The notes under the pieces were generated by a model. That model was given only the letters and a program-made list of their open reading frames with translations, did not search any database and was not told the DNA's origin. DNA of 64,000 nucleotides from Patella vulgata (taxonomy: Eukaryota > Mollusca > Gastropoda > Patellidae). The stretch is from assembly GCF_932274485.2 (NCBI RefSeq), contig NC_065885.2, positions 43,227,062-43,291,061 of the forward strand. Reading direction: 5' to 3'. Made by a program: the position numbers and the translations under genes. This document shows positions 9,587 through 18,528 of the stretch, one piece after another (within the stretch, counting starts at the first letter, position 1; each line of letters begins with the position of its first letter).

Positions 9587-9941
9587 GGTGTTGAAGGTAG
9601 TGATCGACAGTCGTTGGCCCGTTGCAACTACCAGGGACCAAGATAATACCACCCCGCGCCCCCGATGTGTCTTAGACGCACCGATAGAGTCAGAGGCTCC
9701 GGTAGTGTCAGAACAGGTTACGGACTCAAATTATTCCCCGACTGCGAGTGAAGTGGCAACGGACGAAGTTGCCGTCATTCCGACCGATCTTCCCGAAGCC
9801 AGTGACAACGAGGACGTTCCAGCTACTCACCCCGATGCGGAGAGTAGTCCAGAGATAGCCTCTTGCACAAGACACCACAGACAAACTCTTCCGATTATGT
9901 CCTCTAGTAGCGAGGATGAGTCTGAAAGCGAGTCGAACTGA
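9567..9941 (+). CDS. acidic/Ser-rich open frame, unit 1 version (unknown)
   Basis: A frame of 124 codons with a GTG first codon and no good ATG, so it is more likely an exon or gene fragment than a complete gene. It starts SHQRVRVLKVVIDSRWPVAT and becomes strongly acidic (SEQVTDSNYSPTASEVATDE, LPEASDNEDVPATHPDAESS), ending SSSSEDESESES. Low-complexity acidic/Ser tracts of this sort occur in transcriptional regulators and viral phosphoproteins, but no domain is recognisable. Copies in units 7, 9 and 10 end differently. Confidence 0.35.
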   Translation: MSHQRVRVLKVVIDSRWPVATTRDQDNTTPRPRCVLDAPIESEAPVVSEQVTDSNYSPTASEVATDEVAVIPTDLPEASDNEDVPATHPDAESSPEIASCTRHHRQTLPIMSSSSEDESESESN

Positions 9942-10048
9942 ACAATCCCCAGACAAGGCATTTGCTGAAGGGCGATACCTATAGGGGGACAACTTGTGTT
10001 GGTCTCATCCGTAGGATAAGAAAGTCTGCTGGTTTGTGCCTGGAGCAC

Positions 10049-10295
10049 AGAAGAGGGCAAGGGCGACGCTCACTTGTTTTCCCTTTTAAGCATATAATGC
10101 GGTACTAGGCCGAAAAAAAGAAAGAAGCGCGACAATAAAGGTAAATCAAGTTGCAAAATTACTCGATTTCATTCAAAAGAAGCACAATATGGGCACGAGT
10201 ACAGCAAACCCGAAGTGCCTGTATCAGCAAGACACTTTTTTTTGATTATTTTGATGGGCTCGCGCACGACCTCGATGGCAAAGGGAATGGATGCA
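10049..10295 (+). repeat. block C1, diverged duplicate of the start of C2 (unit 1)
   Basis: About 240 bp, roughly 90 per cent identical to 10501-10735 (shared AGAAGAGGGCAAGGGCGACG, AAGAAGCACAATATGGGCAC, GGCTCGCGCACGACCTCGAT). C1 continues naturally from block B, whereas C2 follows a Tc1 fragment. This is an old internal duplication, older than the spread of the array. Other C1 copies: about 45286-45523, 55916-56153 and 60494-60731. Confidence 0.8.
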
Positions 10296-10500
10296 GCAAA
10301 TCTCAAAGTGAATTGTCACTAAAGACAACCGAATTCCACTGTCTTTGAGTAAATCTTATGTGTCTTGTGGCCCACAAGTCGGTTACGGCGATGAAGAGGT
10401 GTCAATATTGGTCCATTATAGGGTCTCCGAGCTCGAAGACCAGCAGCCTGCAAGCGATTTCGAACAGTTTGTGCAGTGACAAATCTGTTTCTAAGATGAC
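10296..10500 (-). mobile_element. Tc1 transposase fragment, unit 1
   Basis: About 205 bp of the Tc1-like transposase middle, read on the minus strand: LRNRFVTAQTVRNRLQAAGL, ARRPYNGPILTPLHRRNRL. It lies between C1 and C2, and its end AAGATGAC joins C2 at an AC shared by both sides. Its neighbour copies in other units keep the frame across a spot where the longer Tc1 copies of the array carry an extra T, so the fragment descends from a less damaged copy. Confidence 0.85.
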
Positions 10501-10687
10501 AGAAGAGGGCAAGGGCGACGCTCACTTGTTTTCCCTTTTTAAGCATATAATGCGGTGCAAGGCCGAAAAAAAAGAAAGAAGCGCCACAATAAAGGTAAAT
10601 AAAGTTGCCAAATTACTCCATTTCATTCAAAAGAAGCACAATATGGGCACGAATACAGCAAACCCGAATGCAAGACACTTTTTTTAA
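10496..10687 (+). CDS. 63-codon basic frame with transposon-derived start (unit 1)
   Basis: ATG 10496 lies inside the Tc1 fragment; from the second codon on the frame enters block C2: MTEEGKGDAHLFSLFKHIMR, then a Lys-rich part AEKKERSATIKVNKVAKLLH and FIQKKHNMGTNTANPNARHF. The product would be small, basic and mostly helical. No family is recognised. The same frame is at 17577-17768, 24771-24962, 31952-32152 (slightly longer end), 38091-38282, 41395-41586, 45726-45917 and 49641-49832. Units 9 and 10 have a different version of this stretch, in which the frame stops early. Confidence 0.3.
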   Translation: MTEEGKGDAHLFSLFKHIMRCKAEKKERSATIKVNKVAKLLHFIQKKHNMGTNTANPNARHFF

Positions 10688-10732
10688 TTATTTTGATAGG
10701 CTCGCGCACGACCTCGATGGCAAAGGGAATTT

Positions 10733-11089
10733 ATGCGGCCTGCAAGCCGTAGTTATCACATTTCCCATCCGGATTTTAAGGAACACGCCAAGGTTTTGCT
10801 CGAAAGATTGGCGGTGATGGTCAAAAACAACCACAGCAGGATATCCGTTGCACACACGCAGCGGCAAATCCAACATCAGACTGAAGGGGTGCAATACGAC
10901 ATTGCTGCGTTGAGGGAAGAGTTGGAAAAAAACGTTGAAATTAACGATCGATTGACCACAATTAGGGACAAATTGACGCGCAGTGGTGGTCGAATTGATA
11001 ATCAAAGCGACTTCATTTTTTCACGAGATACTTGTTCAACCATCTTCAGATGGCTGGCATTCAAAGGGTATCGATGTCTGAGGGTCTGA
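10733..11089 (+). CDS. 118-codon conserved helical frame, unit 1 (unknown)
   Basis: Opens at ATG 10733 and ends TGA 11089. Residues 1-20 are MRPASRSYHISHPDFKEHAK; residues about 15-85 look like one long charged helix, with RISVAHTQRQIQHQTEGVQY and DIAALREELEKNVEINDRL giving a plausible coiled coil with Ile/Leu heptads. The tail (DTCSTIFRWLAFKGYRCLRV) is basic and Cys/Trp-bearing. It is the only sizeable frame, outside mobile-element remains, that is open in all ten units. I recognise no family; it could be a remnant of a host gene, a transposon or a virus-like element. No promoter is seen. Unit 1 and 2 copies read ERLAV where others read ESMAV or ESIAV. Confidence 0.45.
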   Translation: MRPASRSYHISHPDFKEHAKVLLERLAVMVKNNHSRISVAHTQRQIQHQTEGVQYDIAALREELEKNVEINDRLTTIRDKLTRSGGRIDNQSDFIFSRDTCSTIFRWLAFKGYRCLRV

Positions 11090-11305
11090 CCGTGAGGGAG
11101 TTTCACAACGCCAAGAAATGTTTGCCGGAAGAGGGAGATGATATGCTACTCACAAAAACGACAATCGAAATCCTGGTAAATTTGTGATCCCGTCGGAGGT
11201 GCATCGCTTGATGGACTTCTATACTCAGCCAAATTAAAAACTTGACACTCGGGATTTTTGGGACTAGATTTTTAATATTTGGTTTAAGGCAACTTTTTTA
11301 GTGTT

Positions 11306-11473
11306 ATGTTGTGCACATACGACCTTGACATCAACAGAAAGCAAGAATACGTCTCACCGAAAGTCCTTGAAATTGATAACGTTCGTGATGTCACAGTACC
11401 CCCCAAAATAAAATTCACAGACTTGGGGAACAATCGGAATAAAGTGTTTAGAAACGGTTGTGGCCTCCTCTAG
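11306..11473 (+). CDS. 55-codon frame running into a Tc1 end (unit 1)
   Basis: Starts MLCTYDLDINRKQEYVSPKV and continues LEIDNVRDVTVPPKIKFTDL, then enters the Tc1 remnant and stops. The 45 codons before the transposon look protein-like (mixed charge, regular hydrophobics), so a longer coding region was probably cut here by the insertion. Unknown function. Other copies: 12356-12523, 18387-18554, 19437-19604, 25581-25748, 26631-26798, 32762-32929, 46528-46695, 50467-50634, 57180-57347 and 61758-61925. Confidence 0.3.
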   Translation: MLCTYDLDINRKQEYVSPKVLEIDNVRDVTVPPKIKFTDLGNNRNKVFRNGCGLL

Positions 11474-12052
11474 CATCTCGTACTGTCACACAACGTCTTC
11501 TCATGGATCTCAGAACATTAGTAAACACTACCCGAGGAAGACGTCGCCACTGCTCAGCAAGAGCATGTTGAAGGTCCTGCAACGTCAGTGGTGGATTCAC
11601 TTGCTGACGAACACGTCGACCCAGTTCGTCCCAGATCTGTTCAATAGGATTAAGGTCGGGGCTAAGCGACGGCCAATCCAGGACTTGGACACCATGTCTC
11701 TGCATAAACGGAAGAAGAACAGGTTGCAAAATCTGATCCCTGTACTTGGACAGCATTTAAGTTCCCTTGGACAACAACAAGAGGAGAACGTCCATGTGGA
11801 CAAAAAGAACCCCAAACCATGACGCTGCCGCCACCAAATCGGTCAACTTCTCTGACGCATACTTGAGCGTAACGTTCACCTCGTCTGCGATACACTCGGA
11901 CCCTGCCATCGGCAAATCTCAAAGTGAATCGAGATTCGTCACTAAAGACAACCGAATTCCACTGTCTTTGAGTAAATCTTATGTGTCTTGTTGGCCCACA
12001 CAAGTCGGTTACGGCGATGAAGAGGTGTCAATATTGGTCCATTATAGGGCCA
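11448..12052 (-). mobile_element. Tc1-like element remnant 1a (C-terminal half of transposase)
   Basis: On the minus strand it reads CGPTRHIRFTQRQWNSVVFS, DESRFTLRFADGRVRVYRRR, GGGSVMVWGSFCPHGRSPLV, then QRHGVQVLDWPSLSPDLNPI with Glu-Gln-Ile-Trp after it, ending RDARGGHNRF. The first catalytic Asp (FSDES) and the Glu region (SPDLNPIEQIW) are present. The block that should hold the second Asp (QDNARPH-type motif) is deleted between FMQRH and GVQVLDW, so no copy of this form can be active. This copy also has an extra T near 11749 that shifts the frame. The right side breaks off into a gag patch at 12053. Confidence 0.9.
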
Positions 12053-12186
12053 ATTGTTAGTAATGAAATTCAGTCAGCCGCTATTGCTAAAGTTAATCCT
12101 AATTATAATTTTAACCGTGATCTTTTACAGTCTCTTAAGAGACCTCAAATTGATGTCAAAAAATTTGGAGGTGATCCAATTGAGTA
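12053..12186 (+). mobile_element. 134-bp BEL/Pao gag patch, unit 1
   Basis: A short piece of the gag region also present at 14704-14831, here wedged between two copies of a 1,050-bp duplication. It reads SNEIQSAAIAKVNPNYNFNR and LLQSLKRPQIDVKKFGGDPI. A fragment of a fossil element. Confidence 0.9.
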
Positions 12187-12497
12187 GATGATATGCTACT
12201 CACAAAAACGACAATCGAAATCCTGGTAAATTTGTGATCCCGTCGGAGGTGCATCGCTTGATGGACTTCTATACTCAGCCAAACTAAAAACTTGACACTC
12301 GGGATTTTTGGGACTAGATTTTTAATATTTGGTTTAAGGCAACTTTTTTAGTGTTATGTTGTGTACATACGACCTTGACATCAACAGAAAGCAAGAATAC
12401 GTCTCACCGAAAGTCCTTGAAATTGATAACGTTCGTGATGTCACAGTACCCCCCAAAATAAAATTCACAGACTTGGGGAACAATCGGAATAAAGTGT

Positions 12498-13116
12498 TTA
12501 GAAACGGTTGTGGCCTCCTCTAGCATCTCGTACTGTCACACAACGTCTTCTCATGGATCTCAGAACATTAGTAAACACTACCCGAGGAAGACGTCGCCAC
12601 TGCTCAGCAAGAGCATGTTGAAGGTCCTGCAACGTCAGTGGTGGATTCACTTGCTGACGAACACGTCGACCCAATTCGTCCCAGATCTGTTCAATAGGAT
12701 TAAGGTCGGGGCTAAGCGACGGCCAATCCAGGACTTGGACACCATGTCTCTGCATAAACGGAAGAAGAACAGGTTGCAAAATCTGATCCCTGTACTGGAC
12801 ATCATTTAAGTTCCCTTGGACAACAACAAGAGGAGAACGTCCATGTGCACAAAAAGAACCCCAAACCATGACGCTGCCGCCACCAAATCGGTCAACTTCT
12901 CTGACGCATACTTGAGCGTAACGTTCACCTCGTCTGCGATACACTCGGACCCTGCCATCGGCAAATCTCAAAGTGAATCGAGATTCGTCACTAAAGACAA
13001 CCGAATTCCACTGTCTTTGAGTAAATCTTATGTGTCTTGTTGGCCCACACAAGTCGGTTACGGCGATGAAGAGGTGTCAATATTGGTCCATTATAGGGCC
13101 TCCGAGCTCGAAGACC
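12498..13116 (-). mobile_element. Tc1-like element remnant 1b
   Basis: Second copy inside unit 1, 1,050 bp from remnant 1a and nearly identical, but without the extra T, so 184 codons (12498-13052) stay open. It shares the loss of the second catalytic Asp block. At 13116 it is cut and joined to the foldback arm. Confidence 0.9.
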
Positions 13117-13118
13117 TC

Positions 13119-13178
13119 GCATTTTACCGCGTTGTGGGTAGAAGCCAGGCGGCATTTGAAAACACTCGAATAATGAAC
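13119..13178 (+). repeat. foldback arm, first single copy in unit 1
   Basis: 60 bp from GCATTTTACCGCG to AATAATGAAC, matching the right arm of the complete foldback at 33974-34182. The partner arm is missing here. Confidence 0.85.
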
Positions 13179-13406
13179 AATGTTATCAACAGCAGTTCAG
13201 CGCCCAGGTGGCGACCCCATTTGTTGTGAACTCGGGGACTAGTTCATCTGGAGTCATGGCTGTCGGCGATCCACGCGAAGTGAACTCGGAAGCTAGTACA
13301 ACTGGTGTTGGCGTCTCGGGCCCTGGTGTCAGAACAATATCCGTCAGATCCGTCTCCATCGTCGGTATGTTCATTCCCTTCGGTATCGTCGGTTTGGTCA
13401 GATGTG

Positions 13407-13619
13407 ATGTCGCTTGATGACATAGTCAAGATACTGCACGGAGCCCTATTTCAAGGCATATCCCGCTGGTCCCGACGAGTCCGTACCCACCAAGGCAATG
13501 GCAGGTACACTTTTCAAGGGTACGGATTTTTCAGCAAAGTTGATGAGGAGCAAAAGAAAAAGACGGTAAAAGATACATTATGGGAGATATTAATAGAGAG
13601 TTGGCCATTCTTGCTATAA
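13407..13619 (+). CDS. Ser-rich segment, C-terminal frame, unit 1 version (unknown)
   Basis: From ATG 13407: MSLDDIVKILHGALF, then a version-specific continuation ending ILIESWPFLL. Upstream the same frame (from 13305) is Ser/Pro-rich (SEQYPSDPSPSSVCSFPSVS). Copies at 20488-20700 and 27682-27858 (shorter end). Unit 4 carries a different C-terminus. Not recognised. Confidence 0.28.
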   Translation: MSLDDIVKILHGALFQGISRWSRRVRTHQGNGRYTFQGYGFFSKVDEEQKKKTVKDTLWEILIESWPFLL

Positions 13620-13620
13620 C

Positions 13621-13872
13621 AGTTCAAAATATATGATGAAAGAAGAATGTATTGAAAATTTCAAATTACTTTATTCTGAACAAAGTTATCACTATTGTAA
13701 TTTTTAACTAGAAATGGGAGTCAACTCTCTCTTCACCGTCTCTGAGAATAGACAATCGTTTGATTGACAGGCGTTAACTTCACCTACATAATCTCGATTA
13801 TCAAGTAACGTTTTCAATGGCTGTGGTTTGAGACGGGGTTGCAATTCAATTCGTATCACTCATTGACCACTG
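13621..13872. other. AT-rich spacer of the array (unit 1), no gene seen
   Basis: About 250 bp between the Ser-rich segment and the second foldback arm. Also present in units 2 (20702-20953) and 3 (27883-28134), absent elsewhere. No coding frame, RNA gene or repeat recognised. Confidence 0.5.
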
Positions 13873-13937
13873 CTGAGGCATTTTACCGCGTTGTGGGTAG
13901 AAGCCAGGCGGCATTTGAAAACACTCGAATAATGAAC
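13873..13937 (+). repeat. foldback arm, second single copy in unit 1
   Basis: 65 bp, CTGAGGCATTTTACCGCGTT through AATAATGAAC, the full right arm. Together with 13119-13178 it brackets the Ser-rich segment as a direct repeat. Confidence 0.85.
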
Positions 13938-14061
13938 AATGTTATCAACAGCAGTTCAGCGCCCAGGTGGCGACCCACTTGTTGTGAACTCAGGGACTAG
14001 TATGTAGACTTCACACAAAAATGACCCTAAAAGAAATGACCATTAACGCCTCTCTAGTAGG

Positions 14062-14093
14062 TCTGGGATGTACGGCTTTACGTACATCCCAGA
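14062..14093. repeat. 13-bp hairpin with 6-base loop (unit 1)
   Basis: TCTGGGATGTACG, loop GCTTTA, CGTACATCCCAGA: a perfect stem. It overlaps the start of the 49-codon frame. Present also in units 2, 3 and 10, disturbed in unit 8, half lost in unit 4. Confidence 0.9.
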
Positions 14094-14217
14094 TACTAAG
14101 GACGTATTACGTAATTATTCGCACGAGTTTTTTTGGTATGTTTTTGATGTTGTCAAACGCGCTGGTCTAGTTCCAATTGAAATTTATAGTTTTGGTAGGA
14201 CACAATTTTGTATGTAA
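14068..14217 (+). CDS. 49-codon frame, C-terminus-like (unit 1, unknown)
   Basis: Starts MYGFTYIPDTKDVLRNYSHE, continues FFWYVFDVVKRAGLVPIEIY and ends SFGRTQFCM. Aromatic and well-mixed, it reads like the last part of a real protein rather than chance sequence. Copies at 21149-21298, 28330-28479 and 63311-63460; unit 4 keeps only the distal part (34626-34760), and unit 8 has a variant. No family recognised. Confidence 0.35.
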   Translation: MYGFTYIPDTKDVLRNYSHEFFWYVFDVVKRAGLVPIEIYSFGRTQFCM

Positions 14218-14335
14218 ACTAAATTTCTGTAAAAAAGTAGATAAAACACCCCTAATGTGGCTAAACTTTCCTTCCAACTAAGTCATATATTGAAAATCTA
14301 CAAAATCCAGTTCTCGGTATACTGATATATCATTG

Positions 14336-17087
14336 ATCAGAATTCGACAAGAGCAGTATTGTTAGAAAAACAGAAATTGTTAGAAAAGAGACAGCAACTA
14401 GAGAAAGAGAAATTAGAGATAAAACTACGCGAAGAAAAACTAAATCTAAAGACCGAAGTGGCTATCGCAGAAGCAAGAACTAATGTTATAGATCGTGAAC
14501 TTTCAAAAAAGGGTTCTTTACACTCCTGTCAAACTTTATGTTAAACAATTACATGTCAATTTAAGCAACTCGAGTGGTGTTCCAAATTTTGTAAGTAACC
14601 AAGATTGTAAACCTTTAAAAAAGGACTCTTCATACACTTGTCAAACTTCTGATAAGCAATTAAGTGTCAATCTAAGCAACTCAAATGGTGCTTCAAATTT
14701 TGTTAGTAATGAAATTCAGTCAGCCGCTATTGCTAAAGTTAATCCTAATTATAATTTTAACCGTGATCTTTTACAGTCTCTTAAGAGACCTCAAATTGAT
14801 GTCAAAAAATTTGGAGGTGATCCAATTGAGTATAATAGGTTTATGAGACAATTGAATTCCAATGTTTTGATATTCTGTGACAATTTTGAAGACAGGCTTA
14901 ATATTTTAGAAAATTATACTTATGGTCAACTCCACCGCATTGTCTCTGGACTCAGTTATCTTAATGCTGAGATAGCCTTTAATTCTGCCCTTAGAGAATT
15001 TGATGAACGCTATGGTGATACGGATATTATTGCTTCAGCCTTTGTTAACAAAGCATTAAAGTGGCCTTCTATCAAATCTGATAATGCAAAATCATTGGAC
15101 GAATTTGGTATTTTCTTAACAGAATGTTTAAATGCTGTCAAAAACATTAATTCTGTAAAAATCTTAGATTATGCTGAGAATCTAAAGCAATTAGTCAGTA
15201 AGTTGTCTTATTATCTTCAAGATCGGTGGAGAAATGTAGCTTTAAGGGTTAAGGATGCTAATTGTATTCCCTCTTTTGAGGATTTAGATTTAGTTTATCC
15301 TCGAAGAATCTAGAAAATTATCAGATCCTATTTATGGTAAAGATGCCATGCAGGCAATTTGTTCCCCAGTACAACCCCCCAACTTCAGAGGTCACAACAC
15401 TTTAGTCAAGCACCACAAAGACAGAGGTCTAAGAATTTTCATTAGAAACTCATATGTCACTATTGTGGTGAAAAACATTTTATTAATGATTGTGGTATTC
15501 GTGACGAAGACCTTTGCTTCGGTTGTCTTAAACCTGGACATCAACGTTATCGATGTTGGTATAAATTAGACTGTGTTAAGTGTAATGTAAAACATCCAAC
15601 CATATTGCATAATGATAAAATTGGGGCAAAGGGTGGTTCTCATATGGAGTTGACTATGCACATGTATAATGCCCATAGTACCAGTTAAAGTTGTAAATGG
15701 GTGTAAAATTATGCTTTCAATGATCCTGGTAGCAGTGTGTGCTTCTGCACGCGTACTTTAATGCATGCTTTAGGTTTAAGTGGTAAACAAACTAGTATTA
15801 ATTTACAAACTATGAATAATTATAATAGTATTCCTACTATTGTATTAAGTAATATCAAAGTTTATAGGTATAATATGTCAGATTCTATTGTTATTAAGAA
15901 TTGTTACACTGTTGATCAAATTCCTGTGACAAAGAGTGATGTTTTAGTTAGTGATATCTCAAAGTATCCACATCTTAAAGATACTGACATCCCAGATTTA
16001 AACTGTGGTGTAGGTTTGTTAATAGGTAATAATGTTGTCGAAGCTTATACTCCTCAAGAGTATAGGATAGGGCCGCGAGGCTCTCCCACGCGTCTAAGAC
16101 TGCAATTGGATGGATATTGTGTAATGTCATGCACGATGAGGATGAATTATCAAAATTAACTGCAAATCGTGTTTTGAGTAACAGTATAAATTTATGTGCT
16201 GAAATTGAACAATCTCAAAATTTAGATAGGCTCGTCCGGACTATTATTAATTTAGATTTTCCTGAACGAAACATTGACGATCAGAAGGAAAATTCGGTGT
16301 TAGATGAATGCTTTATTAATTGTGTCAGTGAATCAATTACCCTAGATTCTAGTGGGCATTATCGAATTGATATTCCCTTCAAAGATAATAATGTTGTGCT
16401 ACCAAAGAATTTTAATATGGCAGTTGATAGACTTGAATCTTTACGGAGAAAGTTTAGAAAAAATCTGAAATTTCATGAAGAATATACAAACTTTATGAAT
16501 TCCATGCTTGAAAAATCGTATGCCAAGGAAGTCCCCGAGGAGGAGCTTCATTGCGACACAGCGATAAACTATGGTTTATACCCCATCATGCGGTAGTTCA
16601 CAAGCAGAAAGGGAAATTGCGTGTTGTTTACGATTGTTCGGCTAAATACAGAGGTGTATCCTTAAATGACACGTTATTTCTGGTCTAGATTTAGCTAACA
16701 CTTTATTAGGTGTATTATTGCGTTTTCGTTTAGGTAAGAAAGCAGTTATGGCGGACATTGAAGGAATGTTCTTTCAGGTAAAGGTCCCACCAAAACAGAA
16801 ACGGTTTACGATTTTTGTGGTGGCCTAATGGTGAATTATCTATCGAACATAAACAATATCAAATGACAGCTCATCTTTTTGGGGCGGTGTCTTCCCCAAG
16901 CTATGCGAACTTTGCCTTAAAAACTACTGCGAAAAACAATTCTAATGAATTTGTAGGCTTTGGACAAGATCTCACAAAACTTTGTAAATTAGGAGGCTTT
17001 CACCTCCATAAGTGGATAAGTAATAGTACATTCGTTCAGGACTCAATTCCGCTCGCTGAACGTGGTAAAGTGTCGCAAATATCTCTA
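14336..17087 (+). mobile_element. BEL/Pao retroelement remnant, unit 1 (gag, protease, RT)
   Basis: Parts in order: gag coiled coil about 14345-14544 (LEKRQQLEKEKLEIKLREEK); DUF1759-type gag domain about 14770-15310 (LKRPQIDVKKFGGDPIEYNR); zinc knuckles about 15450-15620 (CHYCGEKHF, CFGCLKPGHQRYRC); retropepsin-like protease about 15715-16150 (DPGSS); linker to about 16560; reverse transcriptase about 16590-17087 ([28 protein letters not shown]). This order and these motifs identify BEL/Pao. No LTR or integrase is seen. It is broken, with about six to eight breaks, nearly all shared by the other units, so it was already a fossil when the array spread. Confidence 0.93.
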
Positions 17088-17458
17088 TTGGATTGCACTG
17101 AAAAAAAAAATAAAACCTGCTTAAAATATTGGCAGTCTACTTACTAAATACCTGGAAAAGATACTGAGGTGGATAAAGAACAATCTGGTTAGAACCAGAC
17201 TAAGATCGGGTACAAAACTTCCCTTCATCGTTTGTGATGAACTCTAACCTGTGTCACATCAAAGAGTACGCTTGTGTCTATAACCTGATAATGTTACAGT
17301 GAATGATCAATTGGGCACTTGCAAGATCTTGCAAGCTGATCTGTGATTGGATGTCGATCAGACATTTTGGCCTACTAAGGTGGATAAAGAACAATCTGGT
17401 TAAAACCAGACTAAGATCGGGTACAAAACTTCCCTTCATCGTTTGTGATGAACTCTAA

Positions 17459-17581
17459 GTCGGTTACGGCGATGAAGAGGTGTCAATATTGGTCCATTAT
17501 AGGGTCTCCGAGCTCGAAGACCAGCAGCCTGCAAGCGATTTCGAACAGTTTGTGCAGTGACAAATCTGTTTCTAAGATGAC
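17459..17581 (-). mobile_element. Tc1 transposase fragment, unit 2
   Basis: Shortened version (about 123 bp), joined directly to segment A at GAACTCTAA/GTCGGTTACG. Confidence 0.85.
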
Positions 17582-17813
17582 AGAAGAGGGCAAGGGCGAC
17601 GCTCACTTGTTTTCCCTTTTTAAGCATATAATGCGGTGCAAGGCCGAAAAAAAAGAAAGAAGCGCCACAATAAAGGTAAATAAAGTTGCCAAATTACTCC
17701 ATTTCATTCAAAAGAAGCACAATATGGGCACGAATACAGCAAACCCGAATGCAAGACACTTTTTTTAATTATTTTGATAGGCTCGCGCACGACCTCGATG
17801 GCAAAGAGAATTT

Positions 17814-18170
17814 ATGCGGCCTGCAAGCCGTAGTTATCACATTTCCCATCCGGATTTTAAGGAACACGCCAAGGTTTTGCTCGAAAGATTGGCGGTGATG
17901 GTCAAAAACAACCACAGCAGGATATCCGTTGCACACACGCAGCGGCAAATCCAACATCAGACTGAAGGGGTGCAATACGACATTGCTGCGTTGAGGGAAG
18001 AGTTGGAAAAAAACGTTGAAATTAACGATCGATTGACCACAATTAGGGACAAATTGACGCGCAGTGGTGGTCGAATTGATAATCAAAGCGACTTCATTTT
18101 TTCACGAGATACTTGTTCAACCATCTTCAGATGGCTGGCATTCAAAGGGTATCGATGTCTGAGGGTCTGA
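17814..18170 (+). CDS. 118-codon conserved helical frame, unit 2
   Basis: Same protein as in unit 1 (ERLAV version). One upstream base differs (GGCAAAGAGAAT), outside the frame. Confidence 0.45.
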   Translation: MRPASRSYHISHPDFKEHAKVLLERLAVMVKNNHSRISVAHTQRQIQHQTEGVQYDIAALREELEKNVEINDRLTTIRDKLTRSGGRIDNQSDFIFSRDTCSTIFRWLAFKGYRCLRV

Positions 18171-18528
18171 CCGTGAGGGAGTTTCACAACGCCAAGAAAT
18201 GTTTGCCGGAAGAGGGAGATGATATGCTACTCACAAAAACGACAATCGAAATCCTGGTAAATTTGTGATCCCGTCGGAGGTGCATCGCTTGATGGACTTC
18301 TATACTCAGCCAAATTAAAAACTTGACACTCGGGATTTTTGGGACTAGATTTTTAATATTTGGTTTAAGGCAACTTTTTTAGTGTTATGTTGTGCACATA
18401 CGACCTTGACATCAACAGAAAGCAAGAATACGTCTCACCGAAAGTCCTTGAAATTGATAACGTTCGTGATGTCACAGTACCCCCCAAAATAAAATTCACA
18501 GACTTGGGGAACAATCGGAATAAAGTGT

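Larger units (their letters stand above)
9202..17087 (+). repeat. array unit 1 (7886 bp)
   Basis: Layout: A 9202-9590, B 9567-10048, C1 10049-10295, Tc1 fragment 10296-10500, C2 10501-11447, Tc1 11448-12052, gag patch 12053-12186, second copy of the C2 end 12187-12497, Tc1 12498-13116, single foldback arm 13119-13178, Ser-rich segment 13179-13620, spacer 13621-13872, second foldback arm 13873-13937, spacer with hairpin 13938-14335, BEL/Pao 14336-17087. It is the longest unit and the one continuous with unique flank. The spacers hold no recognised gene. Confidence 0.93.

Noticed and set aside
10688-11005. 105-codon minus-strand frame present in every unit
   Set aside because: It lies antisense to the 118-codon frame in most of its length; its conservation follows from the identity of the units, and its composition is less protein-like.
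11767-12060. Plus-strand frames of 97-137 codons across the Tc1 copies (MDNNKRRTSM...)
   Set aside because: They are antisense readings of the transposase, which explains every stretch of them on the minus strand.
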